From IMG/VR virus record IMGVR_UViG_3300048835_001014, positions 1-54,893 of that record: DNA of 54,893 nucleotides. The stretch is one strand, 5' to 3'. Position 1 is the first letter of the stretch. Every line of letters starts with the position of its first letter. The notes beneath the pieces were generated by a model. It made no database searches, was not told the origin of the DNA, and was given only the letters and a program-made list of their open reading frames with translations. This DNA is from a virus. The translations under genes were made by a program, and so were the position numbers. Positions 1 to 7,960 of the stretch are shown piece after piece.

Positions 1-1395
1 TCACACCCAGGCGTAGGTCAGATCCTTTTGCCAGAGGACCGACTCGATACCGTCACAGATGGCGTACGCGCTTGCCACGGCCACGGCGTGCTCGTGAAAC
101 ATCCTCGCGATTGTGACAACCTCTCGGACAACAGGTTCGGCGCCTGCAACCTCTCGAATAACAGCGATGTGCGAGATGTCGTTGGCACGGTCCTGTCCAA
201 TCTCTTCGGTGATCGCGAGAACGTATCGTGCAGGCAGGATTGTGTTCCGCGTTCGCTCACGTGCTGACGTCGCGGTTGCGCGGACCTGCGTGTCGAAGAG
301 ATCTGTCGCATAGCTGAAAACTGACGTTGGCTCGGTTGGTTCACCGTTGATGGCACGCCAATCCTCCCAGCCTTCGAAAGTCACAGCCATTGGCACGTAC
401 CGTCTCAACACATCACCTGAGGCAATTGCCACGGCGCGCTCCTGCTGCCAGTGGCGATAGTCGTCGAATAGAGGGCCAATCCCGCAAAACGCCTTGCTGA
501 ACCGACTCCATTCGTTTGCGTCCATCTCTGGAAAGACGAATCCTACCGGCGGGCACCGTGAAAGCCCGGTGGAATTCTCGCGTGGCCGACCCTTCTGAAA
601 GAAGTCGGATGGAATCCCCATCGGCGGCGCGGGTTTGACAAAGGTGACTCCGTCGTAGTCAAACTGTGCGTCGACGACCGGGCCCTTGATTGTGCTGGGC
701 ACAAGCGTTCCCCGCACTACGTCCGTCATGAATGCTTCGGCAAACTCATTCCATGCGCGTTTCAGCTTGTCGAATGACTTAAATGGTCGGTCCAGATTGA
801 TGGGGACGTAATCCATTGGCCAGAGAAAATAGCTATCGAATGTATCGCTGTAGAAATAACACCCTGCAACGACCACACCATCGATCCGGCTCGTGTCATT
901 GCGAACGCGGTGGGCGACCATGCGACTGAGGGAGTCATGATCAATCGCCGTGTAGCCGTTGTTGATCACAAGCAGCACTGACGCATTTGCCGATGGATGT
1001 TCTTTTTGTGACTGTTCGAGTTGTTTCCTGGCTTTTGCGACACCTGTCTTGATCGGTCCCTCCAGAATTCGATCGTACTCTCGCTGCCCTTCGCGAGGGA
1101 GCTTTTCTCGGTCCAGTACGATAACGGGGCGGTCCTCCATGTGCTGCCGAAAAAACGCCGCTAGCTTTACTTGGCGTTCCGGTTTTGCCAGTCCCTCGTC
1201 ATCGAGCGATTTCAACTCAAGCAGTGTCTCGTTGAGCAGGTAGTCTGATCCGGGCTTCTCTCGTCGATCAGCATCCGGGTGCGCACGACTTCCCCCGGCG
1301 GCAATGATTATTGCGTCGATGTCGACCTCGCTCAGCGGCCGTATCTGGAAGTGCTCCATTGAATGCTCGGCAAAGAAAAAAAGCCGTTCGGACAT
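1..1395 (-). CDS. Unrecognised 464-aa protein with PD-(D/E)XK-like motif
   Basis: I do not recognise the family. Near the N-terminus there is GSD51 followed by E60-L61-K62 inside a predicted strand, the spacing expected for the core of a PD-(D/E)XK nuclease fold. The rest looks globular, with hydrophobic strands around residues 140-190. The start was placed at an ATG at 1393-1395 (MSERLFFF); the frame is open further upstream, with ATGs up to 1512, but those extra residues are Cys/Trp/Pro-rich and not protein-like. The stop is at the first bases of the window. It is transcribed away from the recombinase operon, so it may be host DNA flanking the element or an accessory gene. The nuclease assignment is inference from one motif. 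Confidence 0.6.
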   Translation of the reverse strand: MSERLFFFAEHSMEHFQIRPLSEVDIDAIIIAAGGSRAHPDADRREKPGSDYLLNETLLELKSLDDEGLAKPERQVKLAAFFRQHMEDRPVIVLDREKLPREGQREYDRILEGPIKTGVAKARKQLEQSQKEHPSANASVLLVINNGYTAIDHDSLSRMVAHRVRNDTSRIDGVVVAGCYFYSDTFDSYFLWPMDYVPINLDRPFKSFDKLKRAWNEFAEAFMTDVVRGTLVPSTIKGPVVDAQFDYDGVTFVKPAPPMGIPSDFFQKGRPRENSTGLSRCPPVGFVFPEMDANEWSRFSKAFCGIGPLFDDYRHWQQERAVAIASGDVLRRYVPMAVTFEGWEDWRAINGEPTEPTSVFSYATDLFDTQVRATATSARERTRNTILPARYVLAITEEIGQDRANDISHIAVIREVAGAEPVVREVVTIARMFHEHAVAVASAYAICDGIESVLWQKDLTYAWV

Positions 1396-1685
1396 CGGCG
1401 GCTGTCGTGGCATACATAACCGGCAGGTCACTCCCCAAGGAGCCTGTCGCATGCCGAATTCGCCGATCACTGATCTGACGCCGGACCAACGATTCAAACA
1501 GGTTTCCGCCATTCTCGCAAAAGGCGTCCTTCGCCACCAGCGGAGCGTGCGGCGCGGCGAATCTCGCTCCGGCGAAGAATCCTCCGAGACTTACCCCGCT
1601 GGCCTTGAGGTTCCCGGCAAAACGAGGCTCAGTGTGTCTCGTTGTATCGGTGGTTAACGAACCCCAAGTACCAGAGAGGTTTGCC

Positions 1686-2162
1686 ATGAAAATTGACATT
1701 GACCGCGAAGTGGCGGCGCTGGAAGGGATGTCCACGGGACAGCTCTGCGAGCGTTACGCCGAACTGTTTGGCCAGCCGGTTCGCACTCGGCACCGGGCCT
1801 ACCTGATTCGCAAGATCGCCTGGCGACTGCAGGCCGTGGCGGAAGGCGACCTGACCGAGCGGGCGCGGCGGCGGGCCGAGGAATTGGCCGACGACGCCGA
1901 AGTTCGCGTCATGCCGCCCAAGGCGGCAACGCCGCAGCCGGCCACGCTGAAAGTGACAGACGCGGCGGCCGACCCGCGACTTCCCGCCCCCGGCACCGCG
2001 ATCGTCCGCAAGTACAAGGGGCGCACGCTGCGGGTGCTCGTCGTCGCAGATGGGTTTGAATGCGAAGGCCAACGGTACACATCGCTGTCCGCCGTGGCGA
2101 AGGCCATCACGGGATCGCACTGTAACGGCTTTCGGTTCTTCAACTTGGAGGCCGCGAAATGA
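1686..2162 (+). CDS. DUF2924 family protein
   Basis: A 158-aa protein of the DUF2924 type, a family typically encoded directly upstream of large serine recombinases in prophages and other integrated elements. The N-terminal half is helical with a basic segment (RTRHRAYLIRKIAWRLQ). The C-terminal half carries the typical strand-rich block in which G-x-x-YTSLSAVAKAITG and NGFRFF are visible. The start is the ATG preceded by AGAGAGG at 1673-1679. It overlaps the next gene by four bases (ATGA), so the two are probably translated together. Its function is unknown; an accessory role in recombination is inferred from the constant neighbourhood. Confidence 0.85.
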   Translation: MKIDIDREVAALEGMSTGQLCERYAELFGQPVRTRHRAYLIRKIAWRLQAVAEGDLTERARRRAEELADDAEVRVMPPKAATPQPATLKVTDAAADPRLPAPGTAIVRKYKGRTLRVLVVADGFECEGQRYTSLSAVAKAITGSHCNGFRFFNLEAAK

Positions 2163-3727
2163 GCCGCACAAAACCAAAATCGCCCGCCGGCCCCGTTGTG
2201 CGATGCGCCATCTACACGCGGAAATCGACCGAGGAGGGACTCGAGCAGGAATTCAATACGCTTGACGCCCAGCGCGAATCTGGCGAGGCGTACATCGTCA
2301 GCCAGAAGAACGAAGGCTGGGAGTGCCTGGCCGAGCACTACGACGACGGCGGATTCACCGGCGGAAATATGGATCGGCCTGCGCTTCGCCGGCTGCTGGC
2401 GGACATCGAGGCCGGCAAGGTTGACTGTGTCGTGGTCTACAAAGTGGACCGGCTCAGTCGGTCGCTGTTGGACTTCGCCAAGATCATGGAAGTGTTCGAC
2501 CAGCGTAAGGTCGCCTTCGTCTCCGTCACGCAGCAGTTCAACACTTCCACGCCGATGGGTCGGCTGGTGCTGAACGTGCTCTTGTCGTTCGCCCAGTTTG
2601 AGCGCGAGATCATCGGCGAGCGCATCCGCGACAAGATCGCCGCCCAGCGCCGCAGGGGAAAGTGGACGGGCGGCTTTCCCGTCCTGGGCTACGACGTCGA
2701 CCGAAGCGGCGGTAGTCCCAAGCTTGTGGTCAACTCCGGCGAGGCTCGCCGCGTCCACGAGGTTTTCGAGCTGTACCTGTCGCTCGGTTCGATGTTGCCA
2801 GTCGTCGAGGAACTCGAACGCCGCGGCTGGCTCAACAAGCAATGGACGACGAAGAAGGGCGCGATCAAAGGCGGCGGCCCGTTCGACCGAGGCAGCCTGT
2901 ACGCCCTTCTGACCAACCCGCTGTACATCGGCAAGGTGAAGCACAAGGACGACGTGTTCGCGGGCGAGCACGAAGCAATCATCGCGGCCGATATCTTTCA
3001 GAAGGTGCAGGCGTTGCTCCAACGCAACGGCCGCACGGGCGGCGTCGAAGTGCGGAACAAGTACGGCGCACTACTGCGGGGTTTGCTGATCTGCGGGAAT
3101 TGCGACCACACGATGGTCCACAACTTCACGGGGCGCGGAGGTAAGCGATACCGCTACTACACTTGCACGCACGCCATCAAGAACGGCCGCAAGAAGTGCC
3201 AGTCGGGATCGCTGCCCGCCGCTGAGATTGAACGGGTGGTCGTCGATCAAATCCGCTGCATCGCGGACGATCCGGCCTTGCGCAACGAGGTGCTCCAACA
3301 GGCCCAAGCAAAACTCGACGCCGAACTGAACGAACTCGGCACGGAGCGCCGTCGGGTCGAGAAGGAACTGGCGTGGCATCACGCAGAGATTCTGAAGCTG
3401 GCGGTCGACGGGGCGGCCAGCAGCGCGACCACCGCCCGCATCGCCGACCTGCACGACCAGGTAGCCCGCGGCGAAACCCGCTTGGCAGAATTGCGCAACG
3501 ACATCGCCGAACGCGAGAAGGACCAGCTCAATGCGGCGGACATCGAGGCGGCATTCGCCGACTTCGACAGCATCTGGGAATCCCTCACTCCACGTGAACA
3601 GGCCCAACTCATCGCCCTGCTCGTAGCCCGTGTCGAATTCGACGCCGCCGGGAGCACGATCGAGATTTCGTTTCACCCGTCGGCCATCAAGGCGTTGGCC
3701 GAACGCCAGCACGGAGAGGCAGCATGA
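2159..3727 (+). CDS. Large serine recombinase (integrase)
   Basis: A 522-aa site-specific recombinase of the large serine (resolvase/invertase) family that would integrate and excise the element. Residues 13-165 form the resolvase catalytic domain with nucleophile Ser23 in YTRKSTEE and the conserved VYKVDRLSR and ERE..GERIRDK segments. A recombinase domain follows (about 170-290). Then comes a zinc ribbon with Cys312, Cys315, Cys336 and Cys347, and a coiled-coil rich region (about 370-470). Length and domain order are normal for the family. It overlaps both the DUF2924 gene and the following HTH gene by four bases. Its position near the left end suggests an attachment site nearby, but none could be recognised. 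Confidence 0.95.
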   Translation: MSRTKPKSPAGPVVRCAIYTRKSTEEGLEQEFNTLDAQRESGEAYIVSQKNEGWECLAEHYDDGGFTGGNMDRPALRRLLADIEAGKVDCVVVYKVDRLSRSLLDFAKIMEVFDQRKVAFVSVTQQFNTSTPMGRLVLNVLLSFAQFEREIIGERIRDKIAAQRRRGKWTGGFPVLGYDVDRSGGSPKLVVNSGEARRVHEVFELYLSLGSMLPVVEELERRGWLNKQWTTKKGAIKGGGPFDRGSLYALLTNPLYIGKVKHKDDVFAGEHEAIIAADIFQKVQALLQRNGRTGGVEVRNKYGALLRGLLICGNCDHTMVHNFTGRGGKRYRYYTCTHAIKNGRKKCQSGSLPAAEIERVVVDQIRCIADDPALRNEVLQQAQAKLDAELNELGTERRRVEKELAWHHAEILKLAVDGAASSATTARIADLHDQVARGETRLAELRNDIAEREKDQLNAADIEAAFADFDSIWESLTPREQAQLIALLVARVEFDAAGSTIEISFHPSAIKALAERQHGEAA

Positions 3728-4128
3728 TCAAGGTCAAGCAGAAGGTCCGATTCACCCGCAGCAACGCCGGTCGCCGCCGCATTGTGGACTCGCCCCCTGG
3801 GGAGTCGCCGACACCCGCTGGCCGCGTCCCCCGCGTGGCCAAGCTGATGGCACTGGCGATCCGGTTCGACGACCTGCTGCGCGACGGCGTGGTTTCTGAC
3901 CAAAGCGAATTGGCGCGGCTGGCCAAGGTGACACAGCCGCGCATGACCCAGATAATGAATTTGCTGCATCTGGATGCCCGAATCCAGGAAGAACTGTTGT
4001 TTCTCCCAAAGGTGGAGGCCGGTCGGGACCCAATTCACGAGAAGCTGCTGCGACCGATTGCGGCCGAGGTCAGTTGGCGGAAGCAACGCGAAATGTGGGC
4101 GAAACTGCGAGCGGAACGCGGGGCCTGA
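3724..4128 (+). CDS. Small helix-turn-helix protein coupled to the recombinase
   Basis: A 134-aa basic protein translationally coupled to the recombinase (ATGA overlap). Residues 1-35 are Arg/Lys-rich and probably unstructured. The middle contains a clear helix-turn-helix (about residues 55-85; SELARLAKVTQPRMTQIMNL) of the kind seen in ParB/KorB-like and phage regulators. This HTH protein often follows DUF2924-linked recombinases, so a role as recombination directionality or regulatory partner is plausible, but that is inference. The C-terminus is helical and charged. Confidence 0.75.
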   Translation: MIKVKQKVRFTRSNAGRRRIVDSPPGESPTPAGRVPRVAKLMALAIRFDDLLRDGVVSDQSELARLAKVTQPRMTQIMNLLHLDARIQEELLFLPKVEAGRDPIHEKLLRPIAAEVSWRKQREMWAKLRAERGA

Positions 4129-4205
4129 GTTGGCGACGATCCGGAATTGATCTGGGCAAGCTCGCCGTAAGTCGTTACCAATCAACCAGAAAGCGTCAAG
4201 ATCGC

Positions 4206-4235
4206 TTGTCGATTCATACAATTGTTCACTACGAT
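4206..4235 (+). promoter_or_regulatory. Candidate promoter before the DUF5131-TcmP pair
   Basis: In the 130-base gap before the DUF5131 gene, TTGTCG (4206-4211) and TACGAT (4230-4235) are separated by 18 bases, a weak match to a sigma-70 promoter. It ends 23 bases before the start codon. This gap is also the first real break after the recombinase operon, so a promoter here is reasonable. The match is only four of six bases in each box. Confidence 0.3.
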
Positions 4236-4258
4236 GCAAGAAAACGTGGAGGCGACCG

Positions 4259-5086
4259 ATGAGCGCGAACTCCAAAATCGAATGGACGGACGCGACCTGG
4301 AACCCCGTCCGCGGTTGCACCAAGATCAGCCCTGGCTGCGCCCACTGCTACGCCGAGACGTTTGCCGAACGGTTCCGTGGCGTGCTGGGACACCCCTACG
4401 AGCAAGGCTTTGATCTGCGGCTCGTGCCCGAAAAACTGACCGAGCCCATTTCCTGGTCGAAGCAGCGGATGGTGTTCGTGAACTCCATGAGCGATCTCTT
4501 CCACAAAGATGTGCCCGACGACTACATCGTGCTGGTCGCGAAGATCATGGCGGCGGCGGACTGGCACGTCTACCAGGTGCTTACCAAACGGTCGGAACGT
4601 CTGCGCGACATGCTCCAGACGAAACTTCGCTTCGCGGCGGAACTGCCTCATATCTGGTGGGGCGTGAGCGTGGAGAACCGCCGCCACGGCGTGCCAAGAA
4701 TCGGGCACCTGCGCGACGCAAACCCGGCGATGGCGTTCCTTTCGATCGAGCCGCTTCTCGAAGCCCTCGGAACGATTGACTTACGCGGGATGAACTGGGT
4801 TATCGTTGGTGGCGAGAGTGGACCAGGTGCGCGGCCAATGCTGCGCGAATGGGTGGTGAGCATCCGCAGCCAATGCGACGAGGCCGACGTGCCCTTCTTC
4901 TTCAAACAGTGGGGCGGGGTCAGGAAGAAGGCAACTGGCCGTGAGCTCGACGACCACACGTATGACGACTATCCTCGCGTTACGCGCAACGCGGTGCCTG
5001 CCGCGTCAACTAGAAAAGAGCTGGTCGAGCAGTATCAGGCTGCGTGGCCGCAAATCTCGCGGTCCAACTGTAAACAGACGGCTTGA
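4259..5086 (+). CDS. DUF5131 (phage Gp37/Gp68) three-cysteine protein
   Basis: A 275-aa protein of the phage Gp37/Gp68 family (Pfam PF07505, now DUF5131). The N-terminus shows the family signature W-N-P-x-x-G-C20-x6-C27-x2-C30-Y, a three-cysteine motif resembling a radical-SAM cluster site. The family members IEWTDATWNP, FVNSMSDLFH, WGVSVEN and VIVGGESGPGARP are all visible. The reaction is unknown. The next gene encodes TcmP, the regular partner of this family, starting immediately after this stop codon. A ribosome binding site (GTGGAGG) precedes the ATG. The pair is found in phages and mobile elements, so it may modify a nucleic acid or protein or act in inter-element conflict; both are inference. 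Confidence 0.9.
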   Translation: MSANSKIEWTDATWNPVRGCTKISPGCAHCYAETFAERFRGVLGHPYEQGFDLRLVPEKLTEPISWSKQRMVFVNSMSDLFHKDVPDDYIVLVAKIMAAADWHVYQVLTKRSERLRDMLQTKLRFAAELPHIWWGVSVENRRHGVPRIGHLRDANPAMAFLSIEPLLEALGTIDLRGMNWVIVGGESGPGARPMLREWVVSIRSQCDEADVPFFFKQWGGVRKKATGRELDDHTYDDYPRVTRNAVPAASTRKELVEQYQAAWPQISRSNCKQTA

Positions 5087-6355
5087 GTGTCGACCATGAG
5101 CCACGAGCACCATGACTGGAAGCTTGGTAGTGATCCCCCGCTGATTCGGCCACACAGTCAAGCCAAGCATCGTGTCCTCAGAGCTTATCTTGAACGCTAC
5201 GTGTCGGTGCTGACCGCACGAATCCAGCAAGACAGTTTTCGACTGACTCTGATTGACGGTTTTGCCGGTGGCGGGCGCTACCTGGATTCGCGCACCAAAG
5301 AAGAACGTCCGGGTTCTCCGCTGATCATGCTCGAGGCTATGGAGCAGGCGGCCGAAGACGCCCAGAAGATCAGGACGAAGCCGTTTAACCTCGATGTGCA
5401 GTACATCTTCATTGAAAAGGATCGCGAGGCGCTCGACTATCTGCAGCAGGTCCTCGCAGAATCGAAGTACGCGCCGCTGATTGGCGACCGAGTCCAACTG
5501 ATCCACGGAGAATTTACGGCGCAGGTACCGGAAATCGCGAAGTTCGTGAAGAAACGCGGACGGGCGGGTCGTGCAATCTTTGCGCTCGATCAGTTTGGTT
5601 ACAGCGCAGTGCCGCTACCCACCATCCGCGACATTCTTGCCACGCTCGACAATGCCGAGGTGATCCTCACGTTTGCAACGGATTCGCTGATCGACTACTT
5701 GAGCGAGAACGAGCCAACGCAGAAGATCCTCGAGAAAGTCGGCATCACACTTCCTTCGAAAGACATTCGGACAGCCAAAGAGGAGCGGGAGTGGAAACGG
5801 ACGATTCAGTTCGCGCTGCACCGCGAAATCCCCGCGAGGACCGAAGCCAAGTTCTACACACCCTTCTTTATCCGGTCGACCGATGCCCACCGCGACTTCT
5901 GGCTGATCCATCTCTCAGGACACTTCCGCGCTCGCGATGTGATGGTCGGGCTGCACTGGCAGGAAAGCACTTCGTTCGCACATTATGGCCGTTCCGGTTT
6001 ACGAATGCTTGGATATGACCAAGAGCACGACGCCGAATGGACGGGGCAGAAGATGTTGCCCGGCTTCTTCTTCGACGAGACGGCGCGCGTTTCCAGCCAA
6101 GAGGAACTTTTGGAACAGTTGCCCGAAAGGATCTTCCACCACAGCGACGGCATTCAGTTCACCGAGTTGTTCTCGACTCTGACGAATGAATGTCCGGTCA
6201 CTGCCGAGATCATGAAGGGCGTCTTAAGCGATCTTACCAAGCAGGGAGTAATCCAAGTCAAAGACAAGACCGGTGCGAAGTCTCGCCGCGTGGGCATTCA
6301 ACACGACTCCGACATCATCATCCCCAGTCGCCAGTTGCGGCTGTTCTTGAAATGA
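5087..6355 (+). CDS. tcmP: Three-Cys-motif partner protein TcmP
   Basis: A 422-aa member of the TcmP family (TIGR04474), named for its constant pairing with the three-Cys-motif DUF5131 protein, which lies directly upstream. The N-terminal half has a methyltransferase-like nucleotide-binding look (LTLIDGFAGGGRYLD near residue 60, then FIEKDREALDYL and FALDQFGY), typical of the family. The C-terminal quarter looks like a winged-helix segment (FTELFSTLTNE through KQGVIQVKDKTG). The start may be the GTG directly after the upstream TGA, or the ATG at 5096, which gives three fewer residues. The substrate is unknown. Confidence 0.9.
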   Translation: MSTMSHEHHDWKLGSDPPLIRPHSQAKHRVLRAYLERYVSVLTARIQQDSFRLTLIDGFAGGGRYLDSRTKEERPGSPLIMLEAMEQAAEDAQKIRTKPFNLDVQYIFIEKDREALDYLQQVLAESKYAPLIGDRVQLIHGEFTAQVPEIAKFVKKRGRAGRAIFALDQFGYSAVPLPTIRDILATLDNAEVILTFATDSLIDYLSENEPTQKILEKVGITLPSKDIRTAKEEREWKRTIQFALHREIPARTEAKFYTPFFIRSTDAHRDFWLIHLSGHFRARDVMVGLHWQESTSFAHYGRSGLRMLGYDQEHDAEWTGQKMLPGFFFDETARVSSQEELLEQLPERIFHHSDGIQFTELFSTLTNECPVTAEIMKGVLSDLTKQGVIQVKDKTGAKSRRVGIQHDSDIIIPSRQLRLFLK

Positions 6356-6461
6356 CGCCGGCCGTAACCCATTGATGCCGCATGGGTAGCACACCGTCGA
6401 ACATTTTTCTTTCCGGGAGCATTGCCAAACAGGTGACCCGCGGGTTATGCTATCGCACGTC

Positions 6462-6479
6462 GTTTACTGGACAGCAAAC
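6462..6479. promoter_or_regulatory. 18-bp dyad, candidate XRE operator
   Basis: GTTTACTG-GA-CAGCAAAC is an inverted repeat with seven of eight positions paired. It lies 15 bases before the start of the HsdM remnant and upstream of the XRE gene. A 13-base core, GTTTACTRGACAG, recurs with one mismatch at 7918-7930 after the ImmA gene. The XRE regulator encoded between the two copies is the obvious candidate ligand, but this is inference. Confidence 0.4.
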
Positions 6480-6493
6480 AAGGCGAGCGGGCG

Positions 6494-6754
6494 ATGGCCA
6501 AAAAGAAGGCAAGCAGGAAGGCGAAATCTGCGGCAAACCAACGGAGTCGCGGACCTCATCAAGGAACTCTGGCAGGCGGCGGTCAACTGCCGGGGTCGAT
6601 CGAGCCGGCGGATTACAAGCGGTACGCTCTACCGATCATCTTTCTCCGGTTCTTCTCCCTGCGATACGAGCGGCAAGGCCCTTTACGCAGACTGGCCAGC
6701 GACGGTGGCCGCATAGCCGTCTCGACCGTCGTTGCCATAACATGGAAGCCATAG
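6494..6754 (+). pseudogene. hsdM: Remnant of a type I restriction HsdM gene
   Basis: Two reading frames here together spell the start of a type I methyltransferase subunit. The first frame gives MAKKKASRKAKSAAN. The +1 frame gives TNGVADLIKELWQAAVN (from 6537). The first frame then resumes with GSIEPADYKRYALPIIFLRF and SLRYER. The order and wording match the N-terminus of HsdM, which normally runs on for about 400 more residues. Two compensating frameshifts (around 6537 and 6595) and a lost C-terminal part make it non-functional. It ends three bases before the XRE gene. Confidence 0.7.
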
Positions 6755-6757
6755 TCG

Positions 6758-7120
6758 ATGGGAAAGACAACAGAAACCTTTGGCCAGTACATCCGCCGGC
6801 GGCGAATGGACAAGCAATTCACGCTGCGAGCGTTTGCCCGCCGGGTCGGCGTGAGCCCAACCTATATGTCGCAAGTCGAGCAGGATGTCGCCGATCCGCC
6901 GACGGCCGAACGTGTACAGAAGATGGCTGAACTCCTGGATGAAGATGCCGATGAGTTGATCGCGATGGCAGGACGGCTGCCGGAGGATTTGCCGGAGATC
7001 ATTCAAAGCCGCGCGTCGGAAATGCCGAAGCTGCTCCGCGAGGCAAGCGGATTGACGCCGGCCCAATTGGAACAAGTGCAAGAGCAGATTCGGAAACTTA
7101 AGGAGAAGGGGGACGAATGA
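6758..7120 (+). CDS. XRE-family transcriptional regulator
   Basis: A 120-aa DNA-binding protein. Residues 8-65 form a Cro/CI-type helix-turn-helix (FGQYIRRRRMDKQFTLRAFA, then VGVSPTYMSQVEQD). The C-terminal 40 residues are helical and acidic and probably dimerise. It overlaps the ImmA/IrrE-type peptidase gene by four bases (ATGA). That pairing is the ICEBs1-type switch, in which the peptidase cleaves the regulator to induce the element. Dyads with a common core lie upstream at 6462 and after the ImmA gene at 7914. A role as the lysogeny repressor is inferred. Confidence 0.88.
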   Translation: MGKTTETFGQYIRRRRMDKQFTLRAFARRVGVSPTYMSQVEQDVADPPTAERVQKMAELLDEDADELIAMAGRLPEDLPEIIQSRASEMPKLLREASGLTPAQLEQVQEQIRKLKEKGDE

Positions 7121-7881
7121 TGGCGCGTCGTGTTGCCGCTCCGCGTGGTGAAGTTCCGTTTCTTCATGAAAAGTCGATTGAGGCTGAGGCCGAGTTGGTG
7201 CTTGGCGAATATGCTGAGAAATTCGGCCCGATCGTGGTCCCTCCGACTCCAATCGAGCAGATCGCGGAGATGCTCCTGCAGCTCGTGCTCGAGTTCAAGG
7301 ACATGAAGGCGCTGTTTCCCTTTGCCGACGTGCATGGGGCGATCTGGTTCACCGAGGGGCGGATCGGCATCGAGCAGCGGTTGGAGCCGCAGGCGAATCC
7401 CTCACGGCGGGGCCGTTACCATTTCACGCTGGCGCACGAAGTCGGCCATTGGCGGTTGCACCGCAGCCACTACCAGCAGAACCCGGCCGAGCGCCGGTTG
7501 TTCGACGACGGAACGCCCAAGCCGGACGTCGTCTGCCGGTCCAGCGAACGAAAAAAGCCGGTGGAATGGCAGGCAGACAACTTCGCGAGTTGCCTGCTGA
7601 TGCCGCGCAAGCTGATCTACGATGCCTGGCATCGGTTCCGCAGTAGCGACGGCCCCGTGACGATTGCGGAAATCCGCCGCCAATACGTGAGCTTGTTGGC
7701 AGTCGAGCCGTTTGTGCATCGCGGGAAGCTGGTGACCACCGAGGCTGAGAAAGACAACGCGGTCAAAGAGGAGTTTAGCCGTCCGCTTGCTGACGAATTC
7801 CAGGTTTCCCCAGAAGCCATGCGCATTCGCTTGGAGACATTGAAACTGATCGTGAATGAGAAACCCACGATGCTGTTCTAG
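7117..7881 (+). CDS. ImmA/IrrE-family metallopeptidase
   Basis: A 254-aa zinc peptidase of the ImmA/IrrE (DUF955) family. The zinc site H107-E108-V-G-H111 is in FTLAHEVGHWRLH, and the downstream segment EWQADNFASCLLMP supplies the usual third ligand. Family members cleave a partner XRE repressor after DNA damage or another signal, and here the XRE gene is directly upstream with a four-base overlap. The coding region ends at TAG 7879-7881, immediately before a small hairpin and T-run. The length is typical when a C-terminal extension is present. Confidence 0.9.
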   Translation: MMARRVAAPRGEVPFLHEKSIEAEAELVLGEYAEKFGPIVVPPTPIEQIAEMLLQLVLEFKDMKALFPFADVHGAIWFTEGRIGIEQRLEPQANPSRRGRYHFTLAHEVGHWRLHRSHYQQNPAERRLFDDGTPKPDVVCRSSERKKPVEWQADNFASCLLMPRKLIYDAWHRFRSSDGPVTIAEIRRQYVSLLAVEPFVHRGKLVTTEAEKDNAVKEEFSRPLADEFQVSPEAMRIRLETLKLIVNEKPTMLF

Positions 7882-7901
7882 GGAACGGCGTCCCTTTTTT
7901 T
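7881..7901 (+). terminator. Weak candidate terminator after ImmA
   Basis: GGGA (7881-7884) pairs with TCCC (7891-7894), followed directly by seven T residues. The four-pair stem is short, but the T-run and the position right at the stop codon of the XRE-ImmA operon support a terminator or attenuator. Confidence 0.35.
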
Positions 7902-7913
7902 GCACCCGGCGTC

Positions 7914-7932
7914 CACTGTTTACTAGACAGTG
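7914..7932. promoter_or_regulatory. Inverted repeat, second candidate XRE operator
   Basis: CACTGT (7914-7919) and ACAGTG (7927-7932) are a perfect inverted repeat around TTACTAG. Bases 7918-7930 repeat the GTTTACTRGACAG core of the dyad at 6462. It sits 28 bases before the start of the next gene and 15 bases before its AAGGAGG, so it may control that gene pair. Confidence 0.4.
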
Positions 7933-7960
7933 TTTCGCCCTAACACAAGGAGGCCAACGA

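Noticed and set aside
1396-1685. Attachment site (attL) next to the integrase operon
   Set aside because: The location is expected, but without the right end or an empty-site sequence no core repeat can be recognised.
1799-3022. Minus-strand 407-codon frame opposite the recombinase
   Set aside because: Shadow of the recombinase gene, with no ribosome site and no recognisable domain.
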